Assembly: GCA_007922225.1 (NCBI GenBank)
Contig: ML679956.1
Coordinates: 19,131,049 to 19,195,048 of the forward strand
DNA length: 64,000 bases
Source of the DNA: Emydura subglobosa
Taxonomy: Eukaryota; Chordata; Testudines; Chelidae
Reading direction: 5' to 3'
Both the position numbers and the translations under genes were made by a program. Of the stretch, positions 1 to 12,668 are shown in pieces. The number at the start of each line of letters is the position of its first letter. The stretch's first letter is position 1. The notes under the pieces are model-generated. The model did no database searches, was not told the DNA's origin, and was given only the letters and a program-made list of their open reading frames with translations.

Positions 1-2808
1 AAGGGAGCTTATGGAAACAAGCTCCTTGTCCCGTGGTACAGCTCTGATTCTGGTCCCATCTTTCCCCACAACTGAAGCTGTGGGAGTAACTGTAGTAATT
101 CCTGTGTAATTCTGGGAGAAACAAAGCTGAAATGGGATAAGACTGGGGTTCCTGTCATGTTGGATGGTATTATTAAAAAGATGGAAGGAGACTCTTGAAA
201 TCCTGTTTGTTGGCAAGGAGTTTCTTTTGCTTGATAGGCCTACTGTCCAAGCTTCTATCTAGGCTGATGACTTGATTATGGAACTGTTGGCTAGGGATCC
301 TGTTTTGAGCCATAAAGCCCATTTGGCTGAAGCCAATCCGCTGCAATGGCAACTCAAATCCATATACAGTAGTCAGGCTTCACAGTGTCATGGAAGCATC
401 TCCAGAGACTGGAATCAATGTTGACTTGCTGAGAGCTCTGCAGTCTGCACATGACTTGTGCCTAATTTGGCTTTTATATGTAAAGCTTCTCTGAGCTTAT
501 TGTGTATTTTACACTTCTAGATTCACTAAGGATAACTTCTGAAAGAAGGTGTGCATGTGTGTTAGTGCATGTATTGTAAAATAGGCTTTTCCCTTCATTA
601 TTAAAAAGATTTTTTTGGCAGCATCATACTTGTTAACATATATGTATATGTTGGTAGGATCTATAGGTTGACTGTATGTGGATTAGAGAAAGGACTTGAC
701 TTCTCCCTATTAATGTGGTTCATACATTCTCAGATAGTCTTTCTTGTGTCAACTCCCACATAGATGGCACCTCATCATACCATTCTTTAAAACACGACCT
801 CTTTAACATAAAATCTTTAATTACACCTTTCTTTACTTTCATGCTGAAGTTAAGCATGTAAAACTCTGGAGCCTTTTCCCAATGAGAATTGGGCTTCTGA
901 AAAACACAATCACGCTGTCTCCTATGCTGCATTGAGATTGTCATCTACATACATTAACAAGTCATGCAAATCTGTCAGTCCACATGGATCCAAAGCTATT
1001 GCCACAGAGATATGGTATGCTGCATGTAACATTTTAAAAATCCATTTATTTTCTATTTTGTCACTTTATGCCTTCTGCTTCTGCCACAAATCTTCAAAAC
1101 AAATATTTTAATCTGCTACAGATTCACTCCAGGGCAATTTGGTCCTCCGCTACTCAGACATTTTAAAAAAATGTCAGTGTGGCCAAACTGCTCTGTTTAC
1201 ACTGGTGCAACCCAGGACCAGTGGCCATTTTTTGGCCATATGACTGGCAAATTAGATGCTTCAACAAAGACTATTTTAAGCAATAGTTAAGGGCTGTGAA
1301 ATAAGTTGATTTAAGTTTCCATATTGCCCCTTTCATTAGGGTTCTGGCTGCTGACAAGTAAATATGTCACCTAAAGAGCAGCAGCTAGAATGATTATCTT
1401 GTTGAAGCTGCTTATTTGCTGACTTGTGTATTTAACATTTGTTGGTAGCATAGAAGAGTTGACAAATATTTTCTTCCTTTCTTCTTTACTTAATATTTTT
1501 CTAGAGAAAAGAATGACTCCATCTATTCTTCTTCTTTACTTACCCTGTTCCCAGTCATGGTAATGTGCCAAAACAATAACAATTCAATTCCATTTCCCTT
1601 CTCTAATCCACACAGTCAAAGTGAATTTACAGTAGATAGAATGAAATACTTTCACATTTATTAGCAATTTACCACATTTTAAAATATTCTGTGAAAGATT
1701 TGGCTTTTAAAAAAAAAAATACAACAAAAAATTACATTTGAATATAGTGCGGTTTGAGACACAATAATCCCCAATATCAGGGAATTCAGTGTTACAGCTG
1801 GTAAAACTAACACTGACTTTGGAATCATCTGATTTTTGCTTTTCACAACTACAATTTTGGTGCAAGGAACACTTTTAAGTACTTTGGCTCCAAAATCTGA
1901 CCTACTTTACAACTGCTATCCACTTGTGGGGAATAGCCTTCCACAGTATTATGTATAAGTAGGCTTTCTGGTTTTCGCTTAAAGCCTACAAAACACACCA
2001 GAGCAACATCTTGTTATTCTAAAATACAAATAAAAATACATCATTCCTACACCCAAACTTACCATTTTGATACCTCTGATAATTGTTGTCAAGCCCTAAA
2101 GGTCTCCCAAGATGGCTGGAAGCTCATTCACAGAAACACATGGCTTCAGAGGGGGCCAATTTTTCATAAAGCTAAAGGAAAGGGAACTTTTCCAAATACT
2201 GATTAAAAACTGACTTTGATGCTGAAAAATGAGCAATAAATCACCTAAAAATAAACACTTCTGGCTTTAGAACCTCTATAAATAATCTGCCATTTGGTCA
2301 GTGAAAAGAAAGTGACTTCCCTATCCTCAGCGGTTACAGAGGTCACTGAAAGAAGTGGAACCAAACTCTCTGTGATATTGGGACTTCAAGCAGGAGGATT
2401 TGCTGCACTGTGCTGCTGTTCTCAGTGGACCCTACTTGAGTCTCAAGGCAAGGGAGAGGCTTGGAGGCAGGCTTGGAGAAGGGCAGGGATGGTAGATCTA
2501 CTTTGCAGACCCACTGGCCTTTCCTTCTGTACAGAGGCAGAAGGGGAAGGAACAGAGGGGGCAGAAGCATGAACAATTGTACAGTTGCTCTGATGAGATT
2601 CAATGGTCTGGGAGAGGGTGAATATTCTTCTTTTTGACGTTGCATAATTCCCCAGTTAGTTACCCTGGTATTTGGGTTGTGTTCTGGGATTACGATTTGC
2701 TCCATAGAAATAAAAAACAAGATACTGCTTAAGCCCTATCCTATTCTTACAGAAGTTGATGGAAACTCTGCAACAGACTACTTTGGGAATTGAGCTCTTC
2801 ATGAACAT
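1..2808. other. Unassigned AT-rich non-coding DNA
   Basis: No exon, RNA gene or classifiable repeat was recognised on either strand. Open frames are short (92 codons or fewer for most, 125 at 2343-2720 minus), overlap one another and show no domain. It is ordinary intergenic or intronic sequence with homopolymer runs, such as A runs near 1710. Confidence 0.6.
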
Positions 2809-2816
2809 CTCTTCAG

Positions 2817-3175
2817 TAAAGCTGGGCAAAACTTTTCCAGCGATTAATAAATTCACCAAAAAAGGCATTTTTCAGGGCACAAAAACAATTAGTGAATTTG
2901 GGTTGAATTTAGTGAACAGTTTTGACCAAAAAATATGAAAACAAAAAATTCAAAAATATCAAAATGGTTAATTTAGAAAATGTAAAAAATGTCATTTTGA
3001 ATCAACATTCAAAATGTTTTGTTTGACCCAAATTAAATGGGGGAGGTAGAGGGTGTCTGTCTCGCCAAGAAAAACCCAAAAAATTCAGTTTCAGTTTGAC
3101 ACTAACTAAATCATTTTCTGATTTTTCAATTTGGCTACTAAAATTAACAATCAATCAATTATCTACTCAGCTCTA
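2817..3175. mobile_element. Non-autonomous hAT-like DNA element with 7/8-bp target duplication
   Basis: The left end reads TAAAGCTGGGCAAAA and the right end, reverse-complemented, TAGAGCTGAGTAG, forming a short imperfect terminal inverted repeat. The flanks are CTCTTCAG (2809-2816) and CTCTTTAG (3176-3183), matching at 7 of 8 positions, as expected for a hAT 8-bp target-site duplication. The 359-bp interior is AT-rich with AAAATTC/GAATTTT-type words and no transposase. The class call is inferred from duplication length and ends. Confidence 0.65.
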
Positions 3176-3183
3176 CTCTTTAG

Positions 3184-3946
3184 CACTTTGTTCTGCTGAC
3201 CACACAAGCAACAAACTAGCCAGCAGAGGGGGTATTGTTCAACTATTCCTGTTCCTAGAACTGTGCTGACACCATTGACAATAGGAAGACAAAGAAGTAA
3301 ACAAGAGAAGCCATGTGAAATTATGGTCCTTTAAAAACTGGGGATAGAAGGGAGAAATGTTACCAAAATGGAAAAGACAGAAAGCAGTAGAGACAGAAAT
3401 GTTAATTTCAAGTTTCCAAGAGCTTAATGCAAGCAAACAGAGAGAACAAATTAAAACACAATTTAAAAGGGTTTGAAAAAAAGCCTTTTTCTGAAACATA
3501 TTTTATTTCAGTACGATATTCATCATATTTACTATCTAATATATATAAATGTATCATATTAGAAATTCCAGTAATAAACCTGATCATGATGTAATTCAAT
3601 GAGTTTCTGTGATAGAACAAAATAGGATACCAATGTATTTTCTGTGTGAAATAGTTGGTAAAAATCTTAATTTCATTAAATGGATCCTATCTGGTTCCAT
3701 TGCAACAGAAGTGTAAATCTCTACAATAAACCAAGTGTATACATCTGGGTCTGGTGTGGAAATTCTCTTCCAGAAATGTAATGCACCTCAGGGGACAGAC
3801 AGAAAAAGAAACTTTCTTATGATGTTACAGAATTGCTCACTGGTATCAAATCAGTAGTATGTTCCAAAAGGAAGTGTTTCAGATTTTCAAATGATGTTTC
3901 AAGAATCTCTATAGAAAAATATGTATAACACAGTTAATAAACAGGT
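3184..3946. other. Unassigned AT-rich DNA
   Basis: No gene or recognisable repeat was seen. Two overlapping minus-strand open frames (3239-3499, 3408-3620) are hydrophobic by composition of AT-rich DNA and have no recognisable motif. Confidence 0.55.
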
Positions 3947-4255
3947 TTGGGGCCAAATTTTCAAAGTTGTCTCTAATTTTAGATTGCCTTCACTTTTGGG
4001 TTCCCTGTTTTAAACATTTAGTATCTAATTTTCAGAGGTGCTAAATACCCACAAATCCAATATAAGTCAATGATAGCTGGGGGTTCTCAGCACTCCTGAA
4101 TTAAGTCCTCGTGCCCTGAATCAAGAAAGCATTTAAGTATACTTCAGTGCCGTCTTGAACAAAAATCCCTTCCTGAACTAGTGCTTAGGTGGCCAAGTTA
4201 GGCATCCAAAAATTGAGACACACTATTAAAGGATGTTTTTGAAAATTTGGGCCTT
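3947..4255. repeat. ~300-bp fold-back repeat (GGGCCAAATTTTCAAA ends)
   Basis: The left end GGGGCCAAATTTTCAAA is mirrored at the right end by TTTGAAAATTTGGGCCTT. An inner palindromic section (about 4033-4108) pairs a 'ggtgctaaatacccaca' word with 'ggggttctcagcactcct'. There is no coding capacity. Similar 'gattttcaaaa...' fold-back sequence recurs at 15108-15200 and, weakly, at 60279-60380, so this is an interspersed family. The superfamily was not determined. Confidence 0.6.
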
Positions 4256-4799
4256 AACCTTTAAAACATTACTCTAGTCCAGTGAATATGATACATATTT
4301 CAGACCTTTCATTAAGAGGAATCATGAAAGGTTCTTGATATTGATTTGACCCTGGCTACTTAAACTGCACCAGCAAAATCTGCATGCATGCCCACTGCAT
4401 CTGCAAAATTGGTAATTGCGCATGTACATGCTCATTGCATGCTCGATTACTTGCTCTGGGCTTGTAAATACAGGTTTTGTGCACACAGATTTTGTGGATT
4501 AAATTTAGGCAGACAGATGTTGAAATCCAGTTCCAGATGTACTTGTGTTAAAGATTAAAGGGTCTCCTGTATAATGGTTACTGACATTCAAGTTAACCCC
4601 TCAAATGCCAGCCCTTCTTTCATACTATCTGCTGTAGGCCCAGGTGATCAGCCATAGTACACCAAATTTAGAACACAATATTGGGGCTGGCTGGAAAAGA
4701 ACAATTCTATTTAAAGAAAAATTCTGAGATTTCAAAATCTGGTTTTGTTCCAAAACAGAATTAAAATGACACCTTTTGACATTTTTTCTGAAAAACCAT
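4256..4799. other. Unassigned DNA; GCATGC-rich patch at 4370-4500
   Basis: No gene was seen. The stretch 4370-4500 repeats short words such as tgcatgc, gcgcatg and gcaaaat. A loosely similar patch lies at 15800-15860 (tgcatgtgc, acatgcaaaatta), which hints at another diverged interspersed repeat, not classifiable by eye. Confidence 0.4.
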
Positions 4800-4823
4800 G
4801 AGAGAGAGAGAGAGAGAGAGAGA
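4800..4823. repeat. (GA)12 microsatellite
   Basis: A perfect GA dinucleotide tract of 24 bp. Confidence 0.95.
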
Positions 4824-4940
4824 CCCTAGAATCGCCCTGGGCTCAAGTCCTTGCTCTCCTGCTTTGTCAGATTCAGATAAGAGACCTAGGTTTCCCACCT
4901 CCCAGATGAGTGCTCTACACAGGAGTTTCTCTCCCATTTG
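4824..4940. repeat. tRNA-like palindromic repeat fragment
   Basis: It contains a B-box-like 'gggctcaagtccttgctct' followed about 45 bp later by the inverse-oriented 'acctaggtttcccacctcc' and 'agatgagtgctct'. The same paired arrangement occurs at 40740-40870 inside a larger fold-back element, so this is a diverged fragment of that family and not a tRNA gene. Confidence 0.5.
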
Positions 4941-5497
4941 ACCAAAAATTCCACCCTGGACCTGGTACTGAAAGGGTTATAAAATTCAAGTCTGTAGTAC
5001 CCTCAGAAAGAGCAGAGGAAGAAAGAAATATACAAGAGGCAGCTGTGCAGTAAAAGGTAGGAGTCTTTATTTTGTCCTGCTAGGCTCAACCTACACAGGT
5101 TCTGCCTGACTAACTCCCTTAATCTCCCCACTTGCTGCATTTTCCCTTTAATCTTTTGTAATTGCATATATTCTCAGACAGCACTTCAGAGAGATCTGGC
5201 TTCTAGTGAACTGCACCTTGTTGTTTGCATGCAGCAGGGAAGAAAAGACCAAAACACAAAAAATGTTAAAAAATCCAAGTGTCACAAGGGTTTTGTTTAC
5301 CTCCTTTATGGGTACATCTCAAGCACTTTTCATGTGCCAGGAGACTAATTATGTAATTGCTGGAAGTTCTGATATCATATAGATAATTTAATCATGCTCC
5401 CTCTTCATGGTGGGTCATCCATAAATCTGAGATTCCCTCTCATTTTAATTTTCCTAACGCAAAGTCATTGTTCTCCCTAGAATAACTGAACAACCTA
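4941..5497. other. Unassigned DNA
   Basis: No gene, RNA or recognisable repeat was seen between the tRNA-like fragment and the next inverted-repeat element. Confidence 0.5.
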
Positions 5498-5848
5498 GGG
5501 TTGCCACATCTGGGATGCAGAAAACCCAGCTACTGGCCTCCCTCCTCACAACAAAAAACAGTCACTGCCCGTCACACCCAACAAAAAGAATCCTAGTATC
5601 AACTATTGCTAAATATTATTAAAATATTTTAGAGAACCATTTTACACATATATAAACAAAACAGCTTCCTTCCATCACCACTAATATTTGTATTTGTATG
5701 TTATTTTACCATTTTTCTTATCCTAACATGGCAACTCAGATTATGGGGTGTGAACTGCAGAGTGCTCTAACGTGTCCCCAATGGGAAAAAACCTAGGCAC
5801 ATTAAATCTTTTAAACAGGAAGGCAGTACAAAAAACAGGTGGCAACCC
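5498..5848. mobile_element. Terminal-inverted-repeat element, GGGTTGCCAC family
   Basis: The ends are GGGTTGCCACA (left) and GGTGGCAACCC (right), near-perfect inverted copies. The 350-bp interior is AT-rich without a transposase. The flanks do not show a convincing target duplication. The same ends bound 35410-35740, so at least two members are present. Superfamily unknown; non-autonomous hAT is the likeliest reading. Confidence 0.5.
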
Positions 5849-6062
5849 ACTTCAGTGGTCAATGCTGAATGATACAAAACAATCGTTCTCTTCACGGAGT
5901 ACATTCATGTTGAGAAATCTGGATGTTCCACTGCTAAAGGTTTAAACAAGAGTTTTCAGAAATAATGGTGAATATCAACCAAAGGCTTCATGTGTCAAGA
6001 GGAAATGGATACTTTTAATAATAGTAATTTAGTTAGGGGTAACCTCTCAAGGTGACATATTC

Positions 6063-6300
6063 ATAATAGGCTCCATGGTTTCTGGTTAAGACAATTTGGC
6101 CTGGGAGTCAGGAGAACTGGGTTCAGTTCCTGGCTCTGCTACAGATTTTCTGGGTCAGTGCACAGGACAGGCAAGTCAATTCATCTCTCTGTGTTCAGTT
6201 CCTCATCTGTGGAATAGGGATAAATAATACTTCCCCATTCCACTAAAGTACTGTGATGATACATTAATTAATGTTGTGAGGTGTTCAGACAACACAGTAT
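6063..6300 (+). repeat. MIR/CORE-SINE-like tRNA-derived SINE
   Basis: A tRNA-like head (ctggttaagacaatttggc...gggttcagttcctggctctgc, with a B-box-like GGTTCAGTTCC) is followed by the conserved SINE body 'gggcaagtca...cctctctgtg.cagttcctcatctgt.gaatagggataataatact' and a 'tgttgtgaggtgttcagac' tail. This is the order of mammalian MIR and other amniote CORE-SINEs. The copy is diverged but almost full length. Confidence 0.8.
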
Positions 6301-9300
6301 TTGGGACCAGGTAATTAGACAGATTACATAAGAAAAAGAGAGCAAAATATTTTTGACCCATAGAAAATAGTTTGCACAGGGAAATCAGGAAAAGTAATAT
6401 TTTGAGCATTGGTACAGATGATACTCAGTAATGAGCCTGAAGAACTAATAGCATTTTTTTCCCTTTGTTCATTTGGCAAAGCACAGGTTTCAATAAAAAT
6501 ACTGATACAATAAGATTAATCATGTATTTTATTTTTAAGATAAACTTTTCATTAGAAGTCCCCTTTTCATAATATAGTTTGGGGCCCAGATATAAATGTT
6601 TAATGTTCCTGATCCAGGGATTTTAAAAAATTGAAGTATCTAGTGACATTATTTGCACATGCCTTGCATAACGACATAGCATTTTAAAACTGAAATTTTG
6701 TGTAAAGTGGAGTGATGTTTCCCTGAAAGTCCAAACATAATTTAATGGCCTTTTCAAGAAGTGGATTATTTTTTAATTATTTAAATACAAAATTGATACA
6801 TCAACTAGTCTTGCCTTGATTATCTTTATAATTTTCTTCGGTAAAATGTAATACGTTTTTAAAATAGAACGAGAGCAAAATACTTCTGTGATTTTTGAAA
6901 AAAACAAATTTAATCTTTGATATGACTGTCGTGAAAGCAATTAAATAGATACAGATCCTAGAAAGTTCTCTAATTATACTTCCATTATTATCCAGTTTTA
7001 AAAAAAAACCCTCAGGTTATCAAGTGTCTCATCTTCCTTGTTATTGCTTGGAGTTTGCAGTGTATCATATGTTAAAAAGACATCAAATAATGAGTTCATT
7101 TGTACCAAGTGAGCCAATCATTTTCTACTCATCTTACCATGATTTTTTGGGAGCAGTAGCACTTTCTTAAACAGAAACGTTCTTCATCTCCTCTCTTAGC
7201 TAATTAAAAGCACCCCTTCAGATTAAGCATGAACCTTAACAATATGTTTTTCATCCCCTCTTCCTTCTCAAAAGATTTTATAAATCAAACATTGTTGACA
7301 GAGCTGAATCTTTTGTTTTTTTAAAGCACATCACCCCGTGGCAATTTTTTTTTTTTTATTGTTTTAAGAGGGTTTAAAAAAAAAACTGGCTACATTCTCT
7401 CAAGTGTATGATTAATAATCTGTCTTTTGTAAGAAGGCAATATAGAATTTCACCAATGTATTGTTTCATGCAATTTAATAAATTGCCACTTCAATAAAAT
7501 AAAATAAATAGCATTTTGTACCATGGCTGAGCAGCCGTATGGGCCATGTGTTAATTGGAACTAAATTAGCTGACTCCTTCCACAACATGTGCACTCAGAC
7601 CTCACATAACAATTTGTCCCACTGCTCAGAGATGGTAGGCATGTTACAAGGACTAGTACAGAGGGGCAGCAAATCCTCCACACATCACATTTTCTTTGTA
7701 GTTTTTGTGACCCATAAATATATGATATTCCAATGGTTATAATTCTGTGACAGCCATGTCAACTGCCTGGCAACTGAGAAGTGGATATTAGTTTTCATTT
7801 GATGCTTGAGAGTCTCCCACTGACACAACACCAGGTCAAATGGCTTCAGTGATTTGAAAGTTGGCCTAGAAACCCCAGCAGCCTTGGATTGGGGCTCAGT
7901 AACAAAATACCTAATTCAACTTGGACTTTTCCTTTCTTTATTATTCTAACTATTGTGTTCGGCAAGAAGCTTTTAATAGTCTTTAGGTGGCTCAAGTTTC
8001 AAGTGATTGTTCCAATAAATCAGACTGTCGACCTGACAGACAATATGCAACTTTTGTAGGATTAGCTGTAATTTGAAGACTAGATTATGCTTTTAAACGA
8101 AAGGGAGAGGTTCAGAGGAGTCCTCCCAATACAATTTTCTTCCCCCGTATACTGAATACTGGGGGAGGGCTAAGGCAAACAGTGGTAAATTAATGTACTA
8201 CTTATATCTTGACTATTTTATATAAACTACCATGAATCTTCTTCTTAATTTTATTTAGTTTTTATTTTAAACAGATCCAATGTATTTGTTTATTATGATC
8301 TTTTGCTTTTTGCTCTCACCTTTAATTTAGTAATTAGCTCAGTATTTCAATAAACGTTAGTTTGGCTACCAGGGTTTGTAACCATTTTCTTTCAATGAGG
8401 CAGACTGCACTCTCCTGAGGTAAAACAATTTTTTTTGACAACATTACTTGATATCAGTGTTGTTGAATGTGGCATGTACATACTTGAATGGATTAAAAAA
8501 ACAAGCCTTGAATAAGACTGCAGTACAATTCATTACTTCTAACATTTACTGTTAAATTTATAGTAAGATTAAAACCTTTGAATTAAAAGACAGATAATTA
8601 GGCATACAATACATTTTCAAAGGAGGTGCTTAAACACGTGCACAGCCTCCCAACATTAATTTAACACTTTGCAAAAACAGACACCTAAAGAATTCAGACG
8701 TACCAATGGAATTTGGTAAATACTCCCCTCCCCCAAAATTGTCTGTGATACTTCCATCCTCTTTGTGCAACTTGAGATGATTGAGACCCACAACTAAGAA
8801 ATACTAATATTTTAAAAATTTTTTATAAAAGACACCAGGAATGACCATAATTACATTACCTGCTAATGCCTATAGCAAATTGAATTAGGAGTACCCCCTT
8901 TACAGGTTAGGAGACACAATCTCAAGGAACGTGTGGGGTAATTAATTTAAAGGAAAATAGTAGCTAAACATTTTCTAATTCCCAGACTATAAAGTTTTAG
9001 ATACTTGTACAACAAACAGATCATGTATAATCTCCGAAAAAAAGATCTGACAGATAAAATACAGAAGCTGTACATTTCCTGTAATAACAGCCATCTTATC
9101 TTTTGACTATCATCATATCAAACAACAGACTCGCTGAATACAATAATAATTCAAAGACAATAATCTAAGGAGAAAGAGTCGATATATTTGTTTGCTTTGA
9201 CAGAATGTCAAGTTGAAAGGGAAAGCTGTGCCTGATTTCATTAATAATAATATAGGCATATGACGGGTGTTTTAGGCATGAGTTGAAGTGTTGAGTGCCA

Positions 9301-9910
9301 AGTAACTTAATATCCCAGTACTACAATTATAGGGCCACATCCTTAACTGTACTAAAGAGCCCTTTCTGGTGTTCCGGCTATACAAAGGCACTTAAAGTTT
9401 CCTTAAGAAAGTAGTTGAGGATTCTCCTAGCAAATGTGAAACATAAACTGGCATAGCTCATTTCCATCTATCCCTCCTGGCACCCATGGTGTGTCAGGAG
9501 CGAGAGAGGGTAATCTTGGCTGGCATAATGGCTCTTGAGAGACAGTTATCTGCTAGTACAAGTTGGAGCAGCCCTGAGTTTCTCTCAATAATGGTAGGAG
9601 CCAACTTGGCTCTCAGTAGTCCCCAGGATCGGGGGGATGTGAGAAGAGAAAGGCCAAGTAAAGCCTTGATATGACATACCTAGATGCGCCAAGCACTGCT
9701 CTGATGCATTTGGGTTTGTATTTCATAGCCTAGATGAACAAAGATCAGGTAGGCCAATTTATCATTGTTTTTCATTATATAAGTTCTGGGATGGGACCTC
9801 ACACTATTTTTCACAAAGGTTCTTGCCATCACTTTGAAGAATCCAGGACTTAAGAGGAGTCTCAATTAGAAAGTTGTACGAACACAATTATTTCAGTTAG
9901 GGTGTGCGTG
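6301..9910. other. Repeat-poor AT-rich interval without genes
   Basis: About 3.6 kb with no recognisable transposon and no coding exon. Open frames are under 70 codons. Several blocks (about 7050-7500, 8200-8480, 9030-9250) are rich in TAAT, ATTA and ATTTGCAT-like words. That is compatible with conserved non-coding DNA, but nothing in one sequence can prove it. Confidence 0.5.
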
Positions 9911-9928
9911 CCCCCCCCCCCCCCCCCC
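9911..9928. repeat. Poly-C tract (18 C)
   Basis: An uninterrupted run of 18 cytosines, directly abutting a hAT-like fragment. Length is prone to assembly error. Confidence 0.9.
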
Positions 9929-10123
9929 GAAATAGTTATATCGGTACAAGCCCTAGTGAGGATGAAGTTATACTGATACAAAGGTGTATAACAGTATACT
10001 TATTCCTGTGGAGGAAGAACCTATATACCAGTATAACTGCATCCACACTAGGGGTATTGTAATGCTTTAAATATATGTATTGGTATAAAGTGGTACACAT
10101 TTTTTAGTGTAGATAAATTCTTA
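9929..10123. mobile_element. Partial 'GTGTAGA' hAT-like element
   Basis: The right end 'ttttttagtgtagataaattcttag' resembles the GTAGTGTAGAC-type termini of the elements at 12301-12622 and 19988-21775. The interior has 'ccagtataactgcatccacactag' and 'ggtataaagtggtac'. No matching left end is visible before the poly-C tract, so it appears left-truncated. Confidence 0.4.
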
Positions 10124-10760
10124 GATAAGGAAGAGAAAGCAAAATTATTAATAATAAATAATTTAATACCTAAAAAAAAACAGGCCAAAAAAAAAAAAAA
10201 CTGATTCAGTTACAACCTCTTCTGCTGTAGCTCCCTTATTGAGAACTTCCTACAAATATTACAGCTTCAGTGTTCTGTGTTAAAGCACACAACTAGAGAA
10301 AGCCAAAAAAGTTAAACATTCAAGCTTTATTCTTTCTTCCACATGTGCTGTTCTCTCTCTTCAAGCACTTCCTGAAAGTAGACTACTCAAAATTCCTATA
10401 TATAATCATACTGTAACACTTCCTATTTGGAAGCTATGTATCACATAATTCAGCATAAGTGAGATCCACTTCCTGTAGGGATACTCTTCTCTAAACAAAC
10501 TGAAACATAAATGAATTATTCCCCAAATCAGTGGATCCTGTCTAATCAGCATAGATAATCAAGAAAATGTATGAATGGGGAAGAGAGGTTTGTTTAAAGA
10601 TAGGTGAATCCCATTTGATTTAATCATAAACATTCTATAAATGGACAAAAGAAGGTAATCATGCTAAATCATATAAAATTAAGTAATTAGAGGAGAGTTT
10701 AGATTCTTAAAGAAATCATTGCAGTATTATTCAATTAGCAAGAGGTTCTACACTTCATAG
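10124..10760. other. Unassigned AT-rich DNA
   Basis: No gene was seen. It contains A-runs (14 A at 10187-10200). No recognised repeat. Confidence 0.5.
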
Positions 10761-11377
10761 TGTGATGGATCTGCTAAGCAGGGGACTACAATTCCCATCA
10801 ACCCCCTCCCTACTGTCTTTCCCTTTCCTCTGGCTAGATAAGATGAAAGGTCCTGACCCAAGAACTGGACAGACTCCTTCAGGTAGGTAGCAGCTGTATG
10901 GAGAAGCTGGATGCAGGAAGCAACCCCCAGGAAACATGTGCAGAGCTGTGTGTGGTATAGGCTCTGACTGCTGGACTTTACAGCTGGGTACAGGTCTGTG
11001 CAGGAATTATGGGGAAGCGGCTGGGGAAGGAGCCCCGATGGGATGAGATGGGCCCCAATGAGAGACAGTAACTGATCCTGGCCTGGGAACCTAAAAGCTT
11101 TGATTTGTTTCGAACAGAGTGTATTGCAAAGGGCATCCCAAGCACTAGGCTTGAAGAGCCCCAACTCTTGATTGGCCTGCCCCAAGGGCCTAAATAAGAA
11201 CTGCTATTGCTCACTTTGAACTGTAACTGTTTAAACCTCTGTAATCTAGGGAATCTGCAACCTTTCCCTTTCTTGCCAGTCCTAGTAAAATACCCTTTTA
11301 TTTAGCCATGCGTCCATGCGGTTATTGAGACCCACCAGAACTAGCCCCTAAAAGGCCTAGGTGCTGATTCCCCTACA
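10761..11377 (+). mobile_element. Probable solo LTR of a retroelement
   Basis: The block begins TGTGATGG and ends CCCCTACA (TG...CA). It contains a TATA-like CTAAATAAG near 11190 and, about 95 bp downstream, a poly(A)-signal-like AGTAAAATA near 11285, followed by a U5-like 90 bp. That spacing is typical of a retroviral-type LTR on the plus strand. No clean 4-6-bp target duplication was found and no internal region follows. The 145-codon minus-strand frame at 10748-11185 is a shadow without motifs. Confidence 0.45.
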
Positions 11378-12300
11378 GTGCTTGCTTCCAATTTATGGTA
11401 CACTTAACACACTAGTGGCACCCTTGGGGTTTGATATATTCCAGCACTGAACAGCCCCACTAATTATAGTAGCTTCTGGAGACAGAGCACCTTGTACTCA
11501 CCAGGGGTTCCTTGCATTTCTCCATTCCCCCTACCACGCCCAAGCTCCCTATGAGTCACCCTCCCATCCCCCTCTATTTCAGGGACTCCCCACAACTTCA
11601 CTGGTTCTGTGTCCCCCACCCCTATTTCCAATTTCCCCCATGTGCAGTTTTTTGTGTGGGCCTCCTATGCTAGGGTGCCCTTTTTTTGCCCCCATACCAG
11701 GTGCTCAGTGTGCACCCCCATTTCCCTTTTCCTGCCATCCCAGACTTCCCAATTTTCCTCACATCCCCAGGGCTGTGTGCACACACCTCTTCGTTCCACC
11801 ATATTTATTCTTTCTATCTTGGAGAAAAGTCATTTAAGGTGTCAACATGTTAAACACTATTGGGAGGAGAGGCAGAGATGACTTAAGGGTATTATGCTGG
11901 GTGGCATTAATGGGTGCCATCAACTGCTTCTTTGTTTTACAGACAATTGCAGAGGTGCATGAAGCTGCAATGCTGCTAACAAGAAAAGGGGCTTCATAAG
12001 TCCTCCATTTTCTCCCGTTCAGTTTTCTGATTTTCTCCCAAATCAGTATGGTTCTGCCTACTGATGCCTAGAACATTTCCTGAAAGTTTGGAATTAATCG
12101 GATGTGGTGTTCAAAAGTTATTGTAATACATACTGACAAACAGACAGGCAAATGCCATCATGTTCACTGGATGGCCTCTGAAACTTGGGCAAAATTCTTA
12201 AATGTATCTTTTAACCTATGAACTCACTTAAAGAATGTTTTGAGACAGGCAGGTTCAAATTAAATCACACAGACTCTCTATTTTACCTCAAGACAGGTCT
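11378..12300. other. Unassigned DNA with C-rich low-complexity patch
   Basis: 11500-11790 is rich in C runs (ccccac, ccccca) and T/C-rich words; two overlapping frames there are compositional. No gene or named repeat. Confidence 0.5.
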
Positions 12301-12622
12301 ACATGTCTACACTACAAAGTTTTGCCAGCATAACTATGTCAGTCAGTGATCTGGAAAAAAAACACACCTCCAGTTGACAGAGCTATACAAGCAAATCCCC
12401 GCAGTGTAGATGCAGTTATGCCAACACGAGATTGCTTCTGTCAACATAGCTAATGTCGTTTGGGAAGGTGGTATTATGCAGATTCGGATACGTGATGGTG
12501 GTATGCTGACAGAAAAACTTCCTTTGTTGGCATAAGCTGTGTCTACACTAGGTGGCTTTGCTGGTCTAGCTATGCCACTGCACTGCACTGCACTGGCAAA
12601 GCATTTGTAGTGTTAACATGGT
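12301..12622. mobile_element. Non-autonomous hAT-like element (CATGTCTACACTAC ends)
   Basis: The left end ACATGTCTACACTACAAA and the right end, reverse-complemented CCATGTTAACACTACAAA, form an inverted repeat of about 18 bp with four mismatches. The interior repeats 'gccagcataactatgtcag' and 'tatgccaacac' words and has no coding capacity. It also holds a short CACTG tandem at 12578-12595. A target duplication was not resolved. Confidence 0.6.
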
Positions 12623-12668
12623 TTTGGGTCAGTTTATGTCTCTTTTCCAGGAATATGTTTGTGAACTA

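Noticed and set aside
10748..11185. 145-codon minus-strand frame
   Set aside because: It lies inside an LTR-like block, antisense to its apparent transcription, and lacks motifs.
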